Shown one piece after another: positions 46,601-57,703 of a DNA stretch of 64,000 bases. The DNA is from Rutstroemia sp. NJR-2017a BVV2 (Eukaryota; Ascomycota; Leotiomycetes; Helotiales; Rutstroemiaceae), in NCBI GenBank assembly GCA_002946415.1, contig NJPS01000054.1, positions 868,001-932,000 on the forward strand, read 5' to 3'. The notes under the pieces were generated by a model. The model was not told where the DNA came from and did no database searches. It saw nothing but the letters and a program-made list of their open reading frames with translations. Position 1 is the first letter of the stretch. Each line of letters begins with the position of its first letter. The translations under genes were made by a program, and so were the position numbers.

Positions 46601-47102
46601 TTAATTTCATCTCCTGGCAACTTCTATTCCCTCTAGAATCATTAGCATGCAATAGTAACTGTACTTGTAAGTATTCAACGTGTAATGCACAAGTCACATG
46701 ATTGCTATACCGCCGCTCTCTGATCCGGCAGGAAGTTTATCATCATCGTCTTGACAGCCACATGTGACTTCAAACCAAAGGTGAAAACTGAGGACCGCGT
46801 AGGTTCGTTGTTGTCAATTTGGTGCAAACATCCGGCACTCAATATGATTTCCTTCGTTCCTTCCGCTTCACATCTTTTCTTTCTCGGAACATTGCAACCC
46901 ATTTCCCATATGGAAGGCACAAAACGGAACCAATTGTCACTTACAAAACCCTTCCTCTCTTCAACTTTTTCTTTCTCCCCTCACCTCCATCATCAACAAC
47001 AGCAATTCTTGGCTTCATTTTTGGTTGTGTTTTTACATTGAGTTAAATCAAGCTTAGAGCATCACTTCATATATTGTGTTGAATTCTACATCTCCAATCA
47101 TC
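43639..47102. other. 3.5 kb intergenic region
   Basis: No gene supported. The first few hundred bases upstream of 43638 are the Kar9 promoter. A short degenerate direct repeat built on GGTTACTGTA, followed by copies of CGTACTTT, lies at 44557-44615. Scattered frames (45013-45297, 45440-45718, 46106-46345) carry no domain features. The pyrimidine-rich 46850-47100 region is the probable leader of the GPI protein gene. Confidence 0.5.
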
Positions 47103-48902
47103 ATGCTCACTCAAATCTTCTTCACGGCTGTTCTTCTCAGAACAGCCATTGCTCAACGTCCCGCAAACATCAGCGTCTGCGACTACTACACCACAGCTCT
47201 ACTGAAAGATAACACTGCTGAAAATCAAGCAACTCTCCTGACTCTCCTCGTCAATACTGCTGTCATTGGCAACTGTAAGACTTACTCATCCCGCATCCCT
47301 ACTGTTCTCTTTGCCCAAATAACTCGAATAAAAACTAACGAACACATCCCAGATACCCAACCCAACACCGGCATTGCCGTCCCCGGTATCCTCGCTCCAG
47401 GAACCTACGACGGCACACAAGTTTCATTGGCCAAATACTTCAATGGCAATCTTGCTTCAACAAATAGAGGCGGAAGTGAAGGTGTTAAGGTCAATTTCCT
47501 CGACGGAGGTGGTGCTGTGCCGCTTACGAAGAATTTGGCTGCGGATGATAAGGGTTCGAATCAATAGTAAGTGATTTATTATTCCAGATAATTAATGGTT
47601 GAAGGAAAGGCTGATATTAGTAGCCTTCTTCTGACCCATCTTTATGAGTATTTTGGTGTTGTCCTGGGTTGCTCTAAGCAAGGTGGCGATGCGTTTCCTG
47701 ACTACCATGGATCCGGGTCGCAGTATCAAGTTCACAAGTTCGTATCTTCTTTACCCTTTCCTTTCCCTTCCATACCCATCTTCATTGTCCCATCTCTTAA
47801 CCTTCCACCCGCTCATCATCAACCATTTCATCACCCTTCAAACTAACACCTCCACAGATTCATGTCTCTAACTCACCCTGAAGTATCATACTTCATTCAA
47901 CAAGTCATGCTTTCTGGGAAGTCCCTTGGCGTCGATTCGGCCGACCTCGTCCTCCTCGGCGTCGCCCTTATGTCCATCTTCGACTACCGCTGTTCGCCCC
48001 CTACTACAGTCGTCGCAGTTCAAGGCGCCCAGTTACAATCGATTTGCTCGGATTCCACCTGTCCCCTTGCCATGAATTCCACTTGTGCTTTGTATGAGCA
48101 CGGACTTAATGGAAATATGGGTACGAGTGTGGTGTCTACTAGAGCTACCACGGTGGTAAAAGGTACTCCTGCTGTTACTGCCGCTGGGACTGCAGGTATG
48201 ATAAATTTAGATGGGACCGCGAGAGTGAATTTTGGCACGGGAATTGCAAGCGCAAATGGGCAGACCACTGTAACAGGCGTCGTTCCGGGGCCCGGAGGAG
48301 TGAACAGCACACTTATTGCGGTTGTTGGCGGCACAGCAACGGTATCGAGTGGGTTACCTCGAGTTACTGCTTTCAACGGCACGGTTGTCGTCTCAGGCTT
48401 CCTTGATAGTACAGCTGCCTCACCTCTTGCGAGTGGCACCATCCTCCCAACGGGTTCAGGCGGCACTGTTGTAGGCGTCTTCCCCAATGGTACTACGATT
48501 ATCTCGAATGGTGCTCCGAATGGCGCATCAGGTTCGTCGTCTATCATCCCATCCAACGACACAGCATCCATTGGCGGCGCTGCGAATAATTCAGATTCGA
48601 CTCCAGTTCCGGGTACCCCTGGTTCAGCAAGCGCACCCGCGTTTGGACCATTCGCAAATGGAACGGCAGGACAAGGTGGAGTTGTTAATGGAACGGGTGT
48701 TGCAGGTGGCGTTGGGGGTGGAATTGTGGGAACGGGTGGTGGAAGCGGAAGCGGAAGCGGCAGTGGGAGTGGAACTGGAACTGGAAGCGGTAGTGGAAAT
48801 GGAGGTGTTCCACCTCAGGCTAGTGATGGGGTTGCGCTGAAGTTTAGCATGTTTGTGATTGGGGCTGGGGTTGGGTTTGCAGTTGTAGGCTTGTTTTTGT
48901 AA
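47103..48902 (+). CDS. secreted GPI-anchored protein of unknown function, 514 aa
   Basis: Exons: 47103-47274, 47353-47566, 47624-47737 and 47858-48902. I chose the ATG at 47103 over one nine codons upstream because it starts directly with a good signal peptide (MLTQIFFTAVLLRTAIAQ). The next 220 residues form a conserved-looking extracellular domain. It has several cysteines and the phrases NTAVIGNYTQPNTGI, STNRGGSEGVKVNFLDGGG, LLTHLYEYFG and YQVHKFMSLTHPEVSYFI. A Thr/Ser/Gly/Val-rich stalk follows, with many potential N- and O-glycosylation sites and a Gly-Ser dipeptide run near 470-490. The C-terminal 20 residues are hydrophobic (FSMFVIGAGVGFAVVGLFL), as in GPI attachment signals. I believe similar ascomycete secreted proteins exist, but I know no function; a cell-wall role is inferred. 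Confidence 0.82.
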
Positions 48903-51429
48903 GGAATTATTGAGGGGGTAGAGAAGAATGGGGAGAAGAGGGAGGGGAGATTGAGATAGGTGGAAGGGAACCGCCTTCGTGTTTCAACGTTATGTTCGTA
49001 AGGAGGACTGGGATCATAATTATGGTTATGATTAGCGTGTAAAGATAAGGGTATGGTTTTGTGATTCTCATGGGAGTTGTGGTTATAAAAAAGTCGAGAT
49101 GGCATTAGATATAGACTTAGACAAGGACATGGTTCATGATTAATGGACTTGATTTCTATTAGCTTTGTGTTTGGATTTAAGTTGAGTTGAGTTGATATGA
49201 AAGTGCGCTGTCGGTTGTTCGTTTCCTCTGTAGAGATGAAGGGATTTACTTGGGAGGGAAAGATAGGGAGGATCATGCTTTCTGCTTGCTAGATGGGTTT
49301 TGGGTAGGAGGAGGAGGTGTGAGCAAGTTAGGAGGCAGCAACATCTGGTGATTTGGCTCAATGAGCTGGGGCATCATAATTATAGTTCTATATAAATTAT
49401 ATGACCCGAAATAGTGTACCACACCCATACTGTCTCTTCTAGTCCTTCCCCTCACATACTGCCGTATACGCCAGATGCATAACGGTCGGAGGAGAAACGA
49501 GCCAGTCGGTCTATTTGAGACGACACTGCATAGTTGGAATAGCCAAGTTTGCAGTATGTAATCCTCCCCTGCCCGTATCGGGATCGAAGAAAGGGAGGTA
49601 TGTGGTTCGTTGGGAGTTGTTTGCCCAAAAGGTGACGTTACACGTCCAGTGTAGCTATTATGATACACTACTGGCCTTCTCACAGGAGTCGCGCAGCTAG
49701 GCGCGAAGCAAGGTGATATCGACTTCATTCCATCGCACGTAGTAAAAAACCTGAGCATGTTGGTGCTGCGAAATAGAAATGTTGCGGAGTCCGTAAAAGG
49801 CATTGCTTGTGCAGGCTGGGGGTGGATTGAGAATAGGCACCTGGGGGAGGGGATGTAGGTGGGAGTTGTGGATAAGGATGATACCCCATTTGATACCAAG
49901 ATAGTGATCGGTTCTTCGTAACCATCCAAATCCTCGAGTCACATAGCTTGAATGCCAAACGGCTGCCGAACGAGCGGCTGATGGAGAGGGCGTTCTTGTT
50001 GCGTATGATCCCACATAGATAACAACCCTGAGCGACTGACAAATAGCACGCTCTATGCAGCTGTGATCCCAAATAGATAATGCCAAGATTCCAAGATTAT
50101 AAGTAATGCTCGGGGCAATATTCCAAATCTTGCTGCCTGGCCCACAATGCACACCGCCGTCCCGCTCACTTGACGCCATAAACGAGGACGAGATATGCGA
50201 ACATAATCATCCCGATCAATCCCCCCGAGCGAAACCTTCCATAGGGTCTAAAGGAAGCCCTAGAAGCACGGGTCGATCTTTTCCCGGCATGGAAATAGCC
50301 CAGGGGGGCTGAATCCCACGTGTTTGAGCCTGCACGCAAACACGAAACAATCGAGCCTACAGCCGCATCAGACGACGTATATGCGTAAGGCTGTGAAGCT
50401 TGAGGATGGATTGTTGGATTTTGACAATTGGGGCATGCATAAATGCATTTTACGATCTTTTGGAGCGAGGGGGCTTGGGTGGGAATAGGAGGACGTAGGC
50501 TGCGAGGAAGAAGAGGGTGCCGCCGGTACGGGGCCGCGGTCGCATTTTGATGGGGGTAGAGATGGTGCGGTTCGATGAAATGCGAGAGGTTCACTGAGAG
50601 GAAGAGGGCTATCCGCGTTGTAATGCGACAAGGAGAGGGTTAATCCAGTAGATTGATGGACAATATAACGTGGTGGAAGACTAAGAGGATGCTCCTCCTC
50701 ATGCAGAGCCGAGTTGGAGCTCAAACGACCAGTCTACAAGGATCCTCGTCTTCTTGGAAAGTCGAACGTAGATAATCCTCAAGTAACTACTGGTGATAGT
50801 GCAGTAAGTATGCCTTCGACTTATCGTCACCTCCAGATGTCTCTCTTGGAAACAAACAGCATGCAAAGGTGGCACGAGGATAATATCATGATTATGTCAT
50901 TCGCTGCTTACTTAAACTCACCGGGCCACAATCCTTCTCTCGGGCGATCCTATTCTTAAAATTGCTTGGCATGCGCCTCCTTCGTGCAACCTCCCTCGAC
51001 GTCTTACACCTCCATAATTGGATATCGAGCGCGCAGAACATGGAGGCTGAGTTGTCGGGCAAGGGCAAAGGTCAAGTTACCCTGCCCAGCCTATGTCAAA
51101 ACAAAATGATTAGGTTGAAGAAAGAATAAGTATTTATTTCCCTTCTGTAGCTCGCTCTCCTTTCTTTCTGCCCCTCTCTTTCGCCTCTATCGACTTTGGA
51201 AATTGGATGACTCAGAGTCAATATCGATTGTCTTGGAACAATTGGGAATCATACAATTGGGATTACGGGGACATCGAGTGAGATATAATATAAAAAGGAG
51301 ATACAGCCTTGTTGGTTTGGAATATCGCACTTCCACCAACGAGCGAGCATACCAAAACGCGAACGAACGACCAAACGCAGCTCCTCATCAGCCTCAACTC
51401 GTCTCTAGGATTATTCTCCTCGAGCGAAA
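48903..51429. other. 2.5 kb spacer with a possible minus-strand membrane-protein gene
   Basis: On the minus strand, 50594-50166 reads toward a hydrophobic helix (GLIGMIMFAYLVLVYGV at about 50223-50173). It ends at a good donor (GTGAGC at 50171), and 49697-50070 contains two further open frames, one with the Pro/Tyr-rich phrase YQMGYHPYPQLPPTSPPPGA. This could be a small multi-exon single-pass membrane protein, but I could not build a complete model with an ATG. The flanks (48903-49690 and 50725-51429) show nothing else; the latter should hold the promoter of the CYSTM-like gene. Confidence 0.25.
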
Positions 51430-51711
51430 ATGGACGAATCAATACAAAAACCTCAACGCAGTCTCTGGGATCGCGAGCCGGCGGATATTCAAAACACGCC
51501 GCCCATCTACCAAACTCAAGACTATGATACCAAGGTCCCGCCACCGGTTTATATGGCGAACGATGGGAAGGGAGACCAGCGGGAAATGGTTTATGTGGAG
51601 GAACGGCAGGTGGTGCAGGTGGAAAAGAAACATAATGACGATGATTTGGCATTGGGTTGTGGTGCGGGGTGTTTAGCGGCGGTCTGCTGTTGTGGATGCG
51701 TGGTTATGTGA
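51430..51711 (+). CDS. CYSTM-like cysteine-rich small membrane protein, 93 aa
   Basis: A single exon with ATG at 51430. The N-terminal 70 residues are hydrophilic and rich in Pro, Gln, Tyr and Asp. The last 18 residues are a hydrophobic cysteine-rich segment, LGCGAGCLAAVCCCGCVVM, right at the C-terminus. A short polar protein ending in such a segment is the pattern of the CYSTM family (Pfam-type cysteine-rich transmembrane module), whose members are tail-anchored or lipidated membrane proteins often linked to stress tolerance. The cysteines are likely palmitoylation sites (inference). The upstream 200 bases are pyrimidine-rich, as in other promoters in the window. Confidence 0.75.
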   Translation: MDESIQKPQRSLWDREPADIQNTPPIYQTQDYDTKVPPPVYMANDGKGDQREMVYVEERQVVQVEKKHNDDDLALGCGAGCLAAVCCCGCVVM

Positions 51712-52400
51712 AGGGTCGTGGACGGAATTGTGGACGGAATTTGGGGTTAATTGGGAAGACGGAGTTTGTTATGGATATTTTGGATACCCGGCGTCACGGA
51801 AGGGAAGGGCATACTGGGAAACAGGACGGAATAACGGGGGTTCGGTTTGGTACTGGGACTATGTGGTTGTACGAGTAGGGGCTTTCAATGGCTTTGAGAT
51901 TAGGGTCCTGGCAACCACGACACTATATTGCGATGTCTACTGTCGATCTTTCGAATCTGACAACTTCCAACTCGTGCCGCATGTTTTTCTCGTGGGCACA
52001 TTATTATTTGACACATCCTCAGCACGACAATGCAGAGAGGAAGACTATGCAGCTTCCTGAACTTGGTGAAAATACGAGCATACATCTAGTGGCGCTGGAA
52101 GTACAATGAGTGACTGCATGCAGTCCCCCCAGTCTCCTGGTTTTTACAGATGAAATGCCCATTAAATCATGGTATCTCGCAATCTTTTCCCTACCCTTCC
52201 GTGTGCTTGTATTGCGATAGTTGGAGTTGCATATTCGAGAAGTTCTCAATGTCACCATGATCAGTGTGACTGGAACTCGGTTCCCAGGTCGCGCCTGCCA
52301 TCACTACCTCCCTTATCATATCACTCCCACGTCTAACTCCTCTATTCTGTTCAACTTGCTTCTTTATTGGCATATATTAACATTCCACCTCACCTACATC
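51712..52400. other. 689 bp intergenic spacer
   Basis: The first 150 bases are G-rich on the plus strand, like other 3' flanks here. An in-frame extension of the F-box gene back to 52221 exists, but I treat it as leader. No other feature was seen. Confidence 0.5.
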
Positions 52401-53843
52401 ATGACCTCTGCTGAAAATGTATTACCTCTCCTCGACCATACTTCCAATCACCACGCTTCACCCTCGATGACTATTAAGCAGCTCTCAAATCGCCGGATAG
52501 TTGATGAAGTATCTGCAGTCGACGAGATCTTCCCATACCCCGAGCTCCCTGCAGAATTAAAAGCGGATATCTTCAACTACCTCAACATCGGAGATGCGAG
52601 CTCTCTACGCCTATCATCTGCCTCATGGGCAGTAGCCGGCACAAGCAGACTATTCCGCGACGGATTCAAACTCCACCCCCACTGTCAACCATCAGACATG
52701 AGCCGACTGCGGCAGATATGCGAATGTCCCCACCTAGCACCAACCATCAAGAAGTTCGTCATATTCCTCGACTCAAGCGACGCAAGGAAATGGACATTTT
52801 ACTTCTCCGACGCACGCGAAATCCTCCGCCGACGAATCGCCAACGAACCCGGATATTGCGATCCCGTGGATCTAGCACTTGCTTTTGGGAAGCTCCCGAA
52901 CTTGAGAAGTCTGGTGGTGACGACGCTGAGCTATCCGCTAGAGGAGGATATGTTTCAGATGGGATGGATCCCGAATTGGAACTCGACGATCGAGCAGGAT
53001 AGGACGCAGTTTATGGCGGATGATTTATCGCAGTGGTATTATACATCTATCGTAGCGGCTATCAATGCTGCGAATGTTTCGCTTTCGTCGATCGAATTGG
53101 ACTGTCTTCCGATGGATTGTCTCTCGTCGCAAGAGCTAGGAAGCCCGCCTTTTATTCCCCTGCAGCCCTCGCTGCATAGACTGTGTCTTCTATCAGAAAA
53201 TCCCGGTCTCCCTTATAAATCCCTCTCCGCCATCGTGAGCAGTGTATCCCAGCTCTCAATCGGTTTCTGGGATTATGGTTTTACGTCCTGGCAGGATTCC
53301 CTTGTTGCGGAAAGAATTACATCGCTTCTTACGACGGCACGGAATCTCAAAAGACTGGATCTTATGTTCGTCATGAACCTCGCTACGAACATGACGCCGG
53401 ACTTCCAATCCGCCTGGCGCTCTAACTTCTACTCTCTCACATTCCCGCATCTCGTCTCGCTCCGTCTACATCAAACTGATATCCCCGGTCCGCATCTCCT
53501 CTCCTTTCTCCTGCGGCACAAATCCACGCTTAAGTGTCTGCATCTCAGCGGCGGGTACGGGGTCGGTGCGGGAAGTGGCTGGAATTGCATGACGAGGTTT
53601 GAGTGGAGGGATATTTTGACGGTGTTGAGAGAGGAGATGCAGTTGCAGAAGTTTGAACTGCTGACGTATGATGATCGGAGGAATATATATGATTTTCATT
53701 GGAGGGAGGCGGAGAGGACCGAGGGGGCGTTTGCGAAGTTGACGGAGAGGTTTGTGAGGGGGTGCGGGAGTTGGCCGTTTTATATGCCGGAGGAGGGGTC
53801 GAGGGAGGATTATTGGGGGTGGAAGGTGGATGCGGGGGTTTAG
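52401..53843 (+). CDS. F-box protein with leucine-rich-like C-terminal region, 480 aa
   Basis: An intronless frame. The frame extends upstream to 52221, but I chose the ATG at 52401 because it begins a hydrophilic N-terminus (MTSAENVLPLL), while the upstream 60 residues look like translated leader with a chance hydrophobic patch. An F-box lies at about residues 43-80 (FPYPELPAELKADIFNYLNI, then DASSLRLSSASWAV). It would bind Skp1 and make the protein a substrate receptor of an SCF ubiquitin ligase. The rest has irregular leucine-rich spacing (LKRLDLMFVMNL, LVSLRLHQTDI, LKCLHLSGGYG), typical of the large fungal F-box family with degenerate LRRs. The substrate is unknown. The last 200 nt switch to G-ending codons. 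Confidence 0.85.
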   Translation: MTSAENVLPLLDHTSNHHASPSMTIKQLSNRRIVDEVSAVDEIFPYPELPAELKADIFNYLNIGDASSLRLSSASWAVAGTSRLFRDGFKLHPHCQPSDMSRLRQICECPHLAPTIKKFVIFLDSSDARKWTFYFSDAREILRRRIANEPGYCDPVDLALAFGKLPNLRSLVVTTLSYPLEEDMFQMGWIPNWNSTIEQDRTQFMADDLSQWYYTSIVAAINAANVSLSSIELDCLPMDCLSSQELGSPPFIPLQPSLHRLCLLSENPGLPYKSLSAIVSSVSQLSIGFWDYGFTSWQDSLVAERITSLLTTARNLKRLDLMFVMNLATNMTPDFQSAWRSNFYSLTFPHLVSLRLHQTDIPGPHLLSFLLRHKSTLKCLHLSGGYGVGAGSGWNCMTRFEWRDILTVLREEMQLQKFELLTYDDRRNIYDFHWREAERTEGAFAKLTERFVRGCGSWPFYMPEEGSREDYWGWKVDAGV

Positions 53844-56049
53844 AGGGAGGGGTAGAGGATGAGGGGGTGGCGGGTGTATAGGTAGATGGGTTTGGTGCTT
53901 GGGGTTGGATTAAAATTGGTTAAATACATGGGGATAGAAGGGGTGAATAAATTGAATACAAATGATTTCTACTATATCGACGCAGTATACTTGCATTCAC
54001 TCAACGTCCCAAACTTCCGTCTGCCATAGAGCCCGACAATCAGATGCCGCACTAACTGGCGAGTAATTTTTTTACCAAGCCTAATAATCAAAAGGAAAAG
54101 GTGTCGGAATTAGCAGTGGCAACAAAACAGAATATAAGATCGGCAAAATAAGGCCCTGCGGCAGCTTACCCAACTTCTTCCTATCAGATCTATTCACCCT
54201 TGGGTGGCCAATCTGACGTGGGAGCTGTACTAGTCTTACATGCTGTAGTTGGTTTTATCCACTCGGCCATTCGACGAGGAATCGACGCGCAGGAGGGCGC
54301 GCTTTACTGGATATTGGACTCTTTCATATTGGATTATATATAGGATGGCTGGTGGGTGAGTGGTTGGAGGGACTCCGAGGGAGGGAGAGTGAATAGCGGA
54401 GGAAATTATAGTATGAGAGGAGCCTCAGTCTCACCGATTCACTATTTGCTCAAAGTTTCCGCTCTCTGTTGTCTTGTATTACCTGGAGGCTGGATTATTG
54501 GAAATGGGAACAAGTGCTGGGAGATGACAGTGGTAAGTAAGTGGATGAATAACAGAGAGTGATACGTGACATCGAGGAGCAGTAATGATGACGGATATAT
54601 TTCCTTTGACAATAAAGTCACTACCCAGAGAACCTTTCAACCTCGTGCATATCACACCTATATACGGATATACATCAACTTCAGGTTGATCAGGTCTGAT
54701 TATTAAAGGGCAGAGCATAAGGATCCTTCTGGTCCGATCTAATCTACCTTAAATTACATCCTGTTGGACCGGTATTATTGTGGTCATCAGTGGTGCATGC
54801 TCTGAGATAGACAGTGACGCTTGGTGACAGCAAATGCCGAGCGTTTGTATGTAGGTTCTCAGTTACATCGATGTCCAGAGTCAGTGGATCACGTGCTAGG
54901 GCGTAGATAGATAGGAAGTCCTCACCCAAAGTCACGATATTTCGCTGCTCAAGGCTTTCTCGTGGGGCTGAGGCATGCTTATGTTCAGTCAATGGCCTGC
55001 AGTGTGATAGAACCGTGTAAATCTGGGGTATTGCTTGATTAGCTGCATCAACTTTGTCCGTGAAACGCATCACACTCCGCAGACTTTCTACAAGCGAACG
55101 ATATCTCGATTGTAACAACCTATAGCGCATTGCATTTGCATGCGAATGAAAAATAGGAGACGATGTAGCGCGCCTAGATACGTCGATCACCATTCTTTGT
55201 GGAGCTCAAGCTCTTTTGCACAAGTGCCTCCTCGATCCGCTCTCATGTGCAGGCTGAAAGTCTGCAGTCATTGATATGTATGTATAACATATATACACTT
55301 GTCTTCATGAATCACTATCGACGCATCTCTGATCTCAGAGATTCAGTTTCTATATTCATGATGAAGCATTGCCTTGGCTTCAAAATTCTGTTTCAACAAA
55401 GACACTGCCATCAGCAAGGCTCTACCTACTCGTGCAACTCGGCCATCACCACGACTAAAGAAAGGACGGCCATATGCATGGCGAAAACAGTGCAGTATTC
55501 TTCCTTCACTTGACAGCTGCTGTATGAGCGGACTGGGGCCGTCGTCCTTGAGAGATGTGCATAGAGAATTTGGTGTCCTGCATGAAGGCATCCAGTTGCT
55601 ATCACTGTACCCAATGAAAAGCAGACTGTAGCGGCAGTATGCGATTGCCTTTCAGTCTGCCGGTATCGAATACTTGCGTACGTAAAATGAGTCCAATGTA
55701 CAGCAGTGAGTCCGATATACAGTAGTAAGTCCAGCATACAGCAGTGCACTTACAGACATATAAAGAACAATATCCGTGAACAACAAATGTTCCCGACGAG
55801 CATATTTTCAAGCGGATGTTTTGTCCATGAACAATACCTGTTCCGACCGTATATCATTCATTTCTCAGGGTCGCCAGTCCTCATGAAAAGTTTCTTCTAA
55901 TTTCCTGCATTTCAAGAATAAGATAAAAGCGAGGCTGGGAATATTCACTTGGTTGTCGTTAAAAAGCAAACCCCATACTAATCTCACGATCTCGGACTTT
56001 CCCCAGTCATCAGCATTGCCTTGCGATTGTTTATTTTATCATCGCAATC
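53844..56049. other. 2.2 kb intergenic region
   Basis: A minus-strand frame with a real ATG at 55193-54744 (149 codons) has a plausible helical composition (VDAANQAIPQIYTVLSHC, ITLGEDFLSIYALARDPLTL-type phrases) and could be a small unrecognised gene or a relic; I give it about 0.25. A 19-bp tandem repeat lies at 55689-55745. Other frames look accidental. Confidence 0.4.
55689..55745. repeat. 19-bp tandem repeat, 3 units
   Basis: Three head-to-tail copies of a 19-bp unit of the form RAGTCCRRYRTACAGYAGT with a few substitutions between copies. It is non-coding. Confidence 0.85.
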
Positions 56050-56983
56050 ATGGCTCGCAAGAAGACGACACCTATTGACGTTCGTCAATATAAATCGGTT
56101 ACAAGTATCCCAACTGCTTTCTTTCGCGGAATGGTTGAATCGGTTGATGTCGACAGCGCCCACGATCATCTTGTGCGAGCGGAACATGAGCCGCCACTCG
56201 TCAGCTTTGACTCCAACGAAAAGATCCACCAAATTCAAGCTATGCCGTCCCATGAGGAGCACAATGATTGTTTCGAATTCAAAAGCACCTGGATCTCGCA
56301 GTCAGTAGCATTGAGCGCACAAGGCGTTAGCCCCACCGATATAACAGGTCTCTATGGGTCGGACCAGGAGTCTCCAAAGTTGGCACCTACACAAAGGACT
56401 GGAATCACTAAGGGACACGGGACACGCATGAAGAAGTACAATCAAACCAGCATGCGATTAAAGGCAAGCAGCCAACATAAAGAAACGGAAACAAGACCGA
56501 AGCAGGCAGAACTCCCACCGTTAGACCCAATTATCCTCGAACTCGCAAAGCAAGAAGCAAGCGGAAAGAGTGCAGGTCGCAGAGACGTTCTGAAATATTG
56601 GCAGGATTCCCGCAAGAAGGCTGCGCGCGGCGAACCAGAGGATGGTAGCGAACCGCCCCGCGAAGATATCGACAGTGAGGGGAGTCAACAATCTTCCGAG
56701 CCTGCGTCTGAGCAGTACGTTCCTCCCACCGGCCAAACACATTCACAAGTAGCGGCCTTAACTTCTACACAAGCGGACAACGTCGCACACCGAAACTGCA
56801 GAGGCTGTTATAAACGGCATTATAAGTGCGACAGGACATTGCCAACGTGTTTATTGTGCGCTTCCAGTGATCTCGACTGCGTATACCTCGATGTAAGTCC
56901 ATCGATCAAATCCAGCAGCTCTGACAACTAACATATCCCACGAGGCACCGGCAAGGAAATCTCCCAAGAAAAAACGGATGTGA
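56050..56983 (+). CDS. Zn2Cys6 zinc-cluster protein with C-terminal cluster, 293 aa
   Basis: Exon 1 is 56050-56892 and exon 2 is 56945-56983 (12 codons plus stop). Splicing replaces a run-on tail with APARKSPKKKRM. The zinc cluster follows the exact spacing C-x2-C-x6-C-x6-C-x2-C-x6-C (CRGCYKRHYKC ... CLLC ... C) at about residues 250-277. This is the DNA-binding module of Gal4-type fungal regulators. Here it lies at the very C-terminus, followed only by a basic stretch that looks like a nuclear localisation signal. The preceding 245 residues are mostly disordered, with a helical segment around 160-195 (LDPIILELAKQEASGKSAGR). No fungal-specific transcription factor regulatory domain is present. 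Targets are unknown. Confidence 0.9.
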
Positions 56984-57703
56984 TAAATCTGGATCGCCAA
57001 ATGATATCGATGGGTCGTGGGATGAAGAGGCTGCGGGATTTCATATGTCGATCAGGAGACGGTTATATACCTAGGAAAGAAGGTAGGAGCCCCAGCAGTG
57101 TTGGAGAATGGCTTCCCTAACTCGAAACAGAAGCGATGGGTATTATTGTGGTTGCAGAAGGGGAGGAGACTGTTGTAACGAACAGATTTACATCAAATTG
57201 GAAATGTTATGAATTTATATGAAAGCCGTCGTCGTTGAAGCTATGAGTGATGTGTTTTGAGAGAAGTGCGACCTTTGTTACGTGCCATCTATTGTGAAGC
57301 TAAAGAGCAAGATTGACAGCAAGGGAACATGGCGAGCATAAAACAGATATTCATTAACGTTCTGACAGCCATCTGTGACGAGAGATGGAGATCGATGAAG
57401 TGAGTTCAACGTGAAGAAGTCAGAGAATAGTTCAGCACGTGCAGAAGCTTGTACAGACAAACAGTGCCAAAAGGTCACCGTAGAACAAGGGACAATCTGT
57501 ATCCTAATCGTCTTGAATCGAGCTCGACAAATAAAAAACATACGGCCTGAAGATTCGCTACCAAACTTGTCTCTAAACTCTCGGACATTTATATTTCGGT
57601 TGTCTGATAGTTATGGACCATACCTCCCGTCGGTAGTATAGTCGATCCTTCACGAAATCTATCTCTACTTCGCCAGGCGCAACACATCCCAAATGTTCTC
57701 AGA
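56984..57703. other. 720 bp intergenic spacer
   Basis: Holds the 3' end of the zinc-cluster gene and the Trs120 promoter. No gene, RNA or repeat was identified. Confidence 0.5.

Noticed and set aside
48020..48571. 183-codon minus frame within the GPI protein gene
   Set aside because: It is antisense to the Thr/Gly/Val-rich stalk, whose repeats keep all frames open.
50368..50724. 118-codon minus frame
   Set aside because: The start is TTG directly after a TAG, and it overlaps other open frames; kept only as part of an uncertain region.
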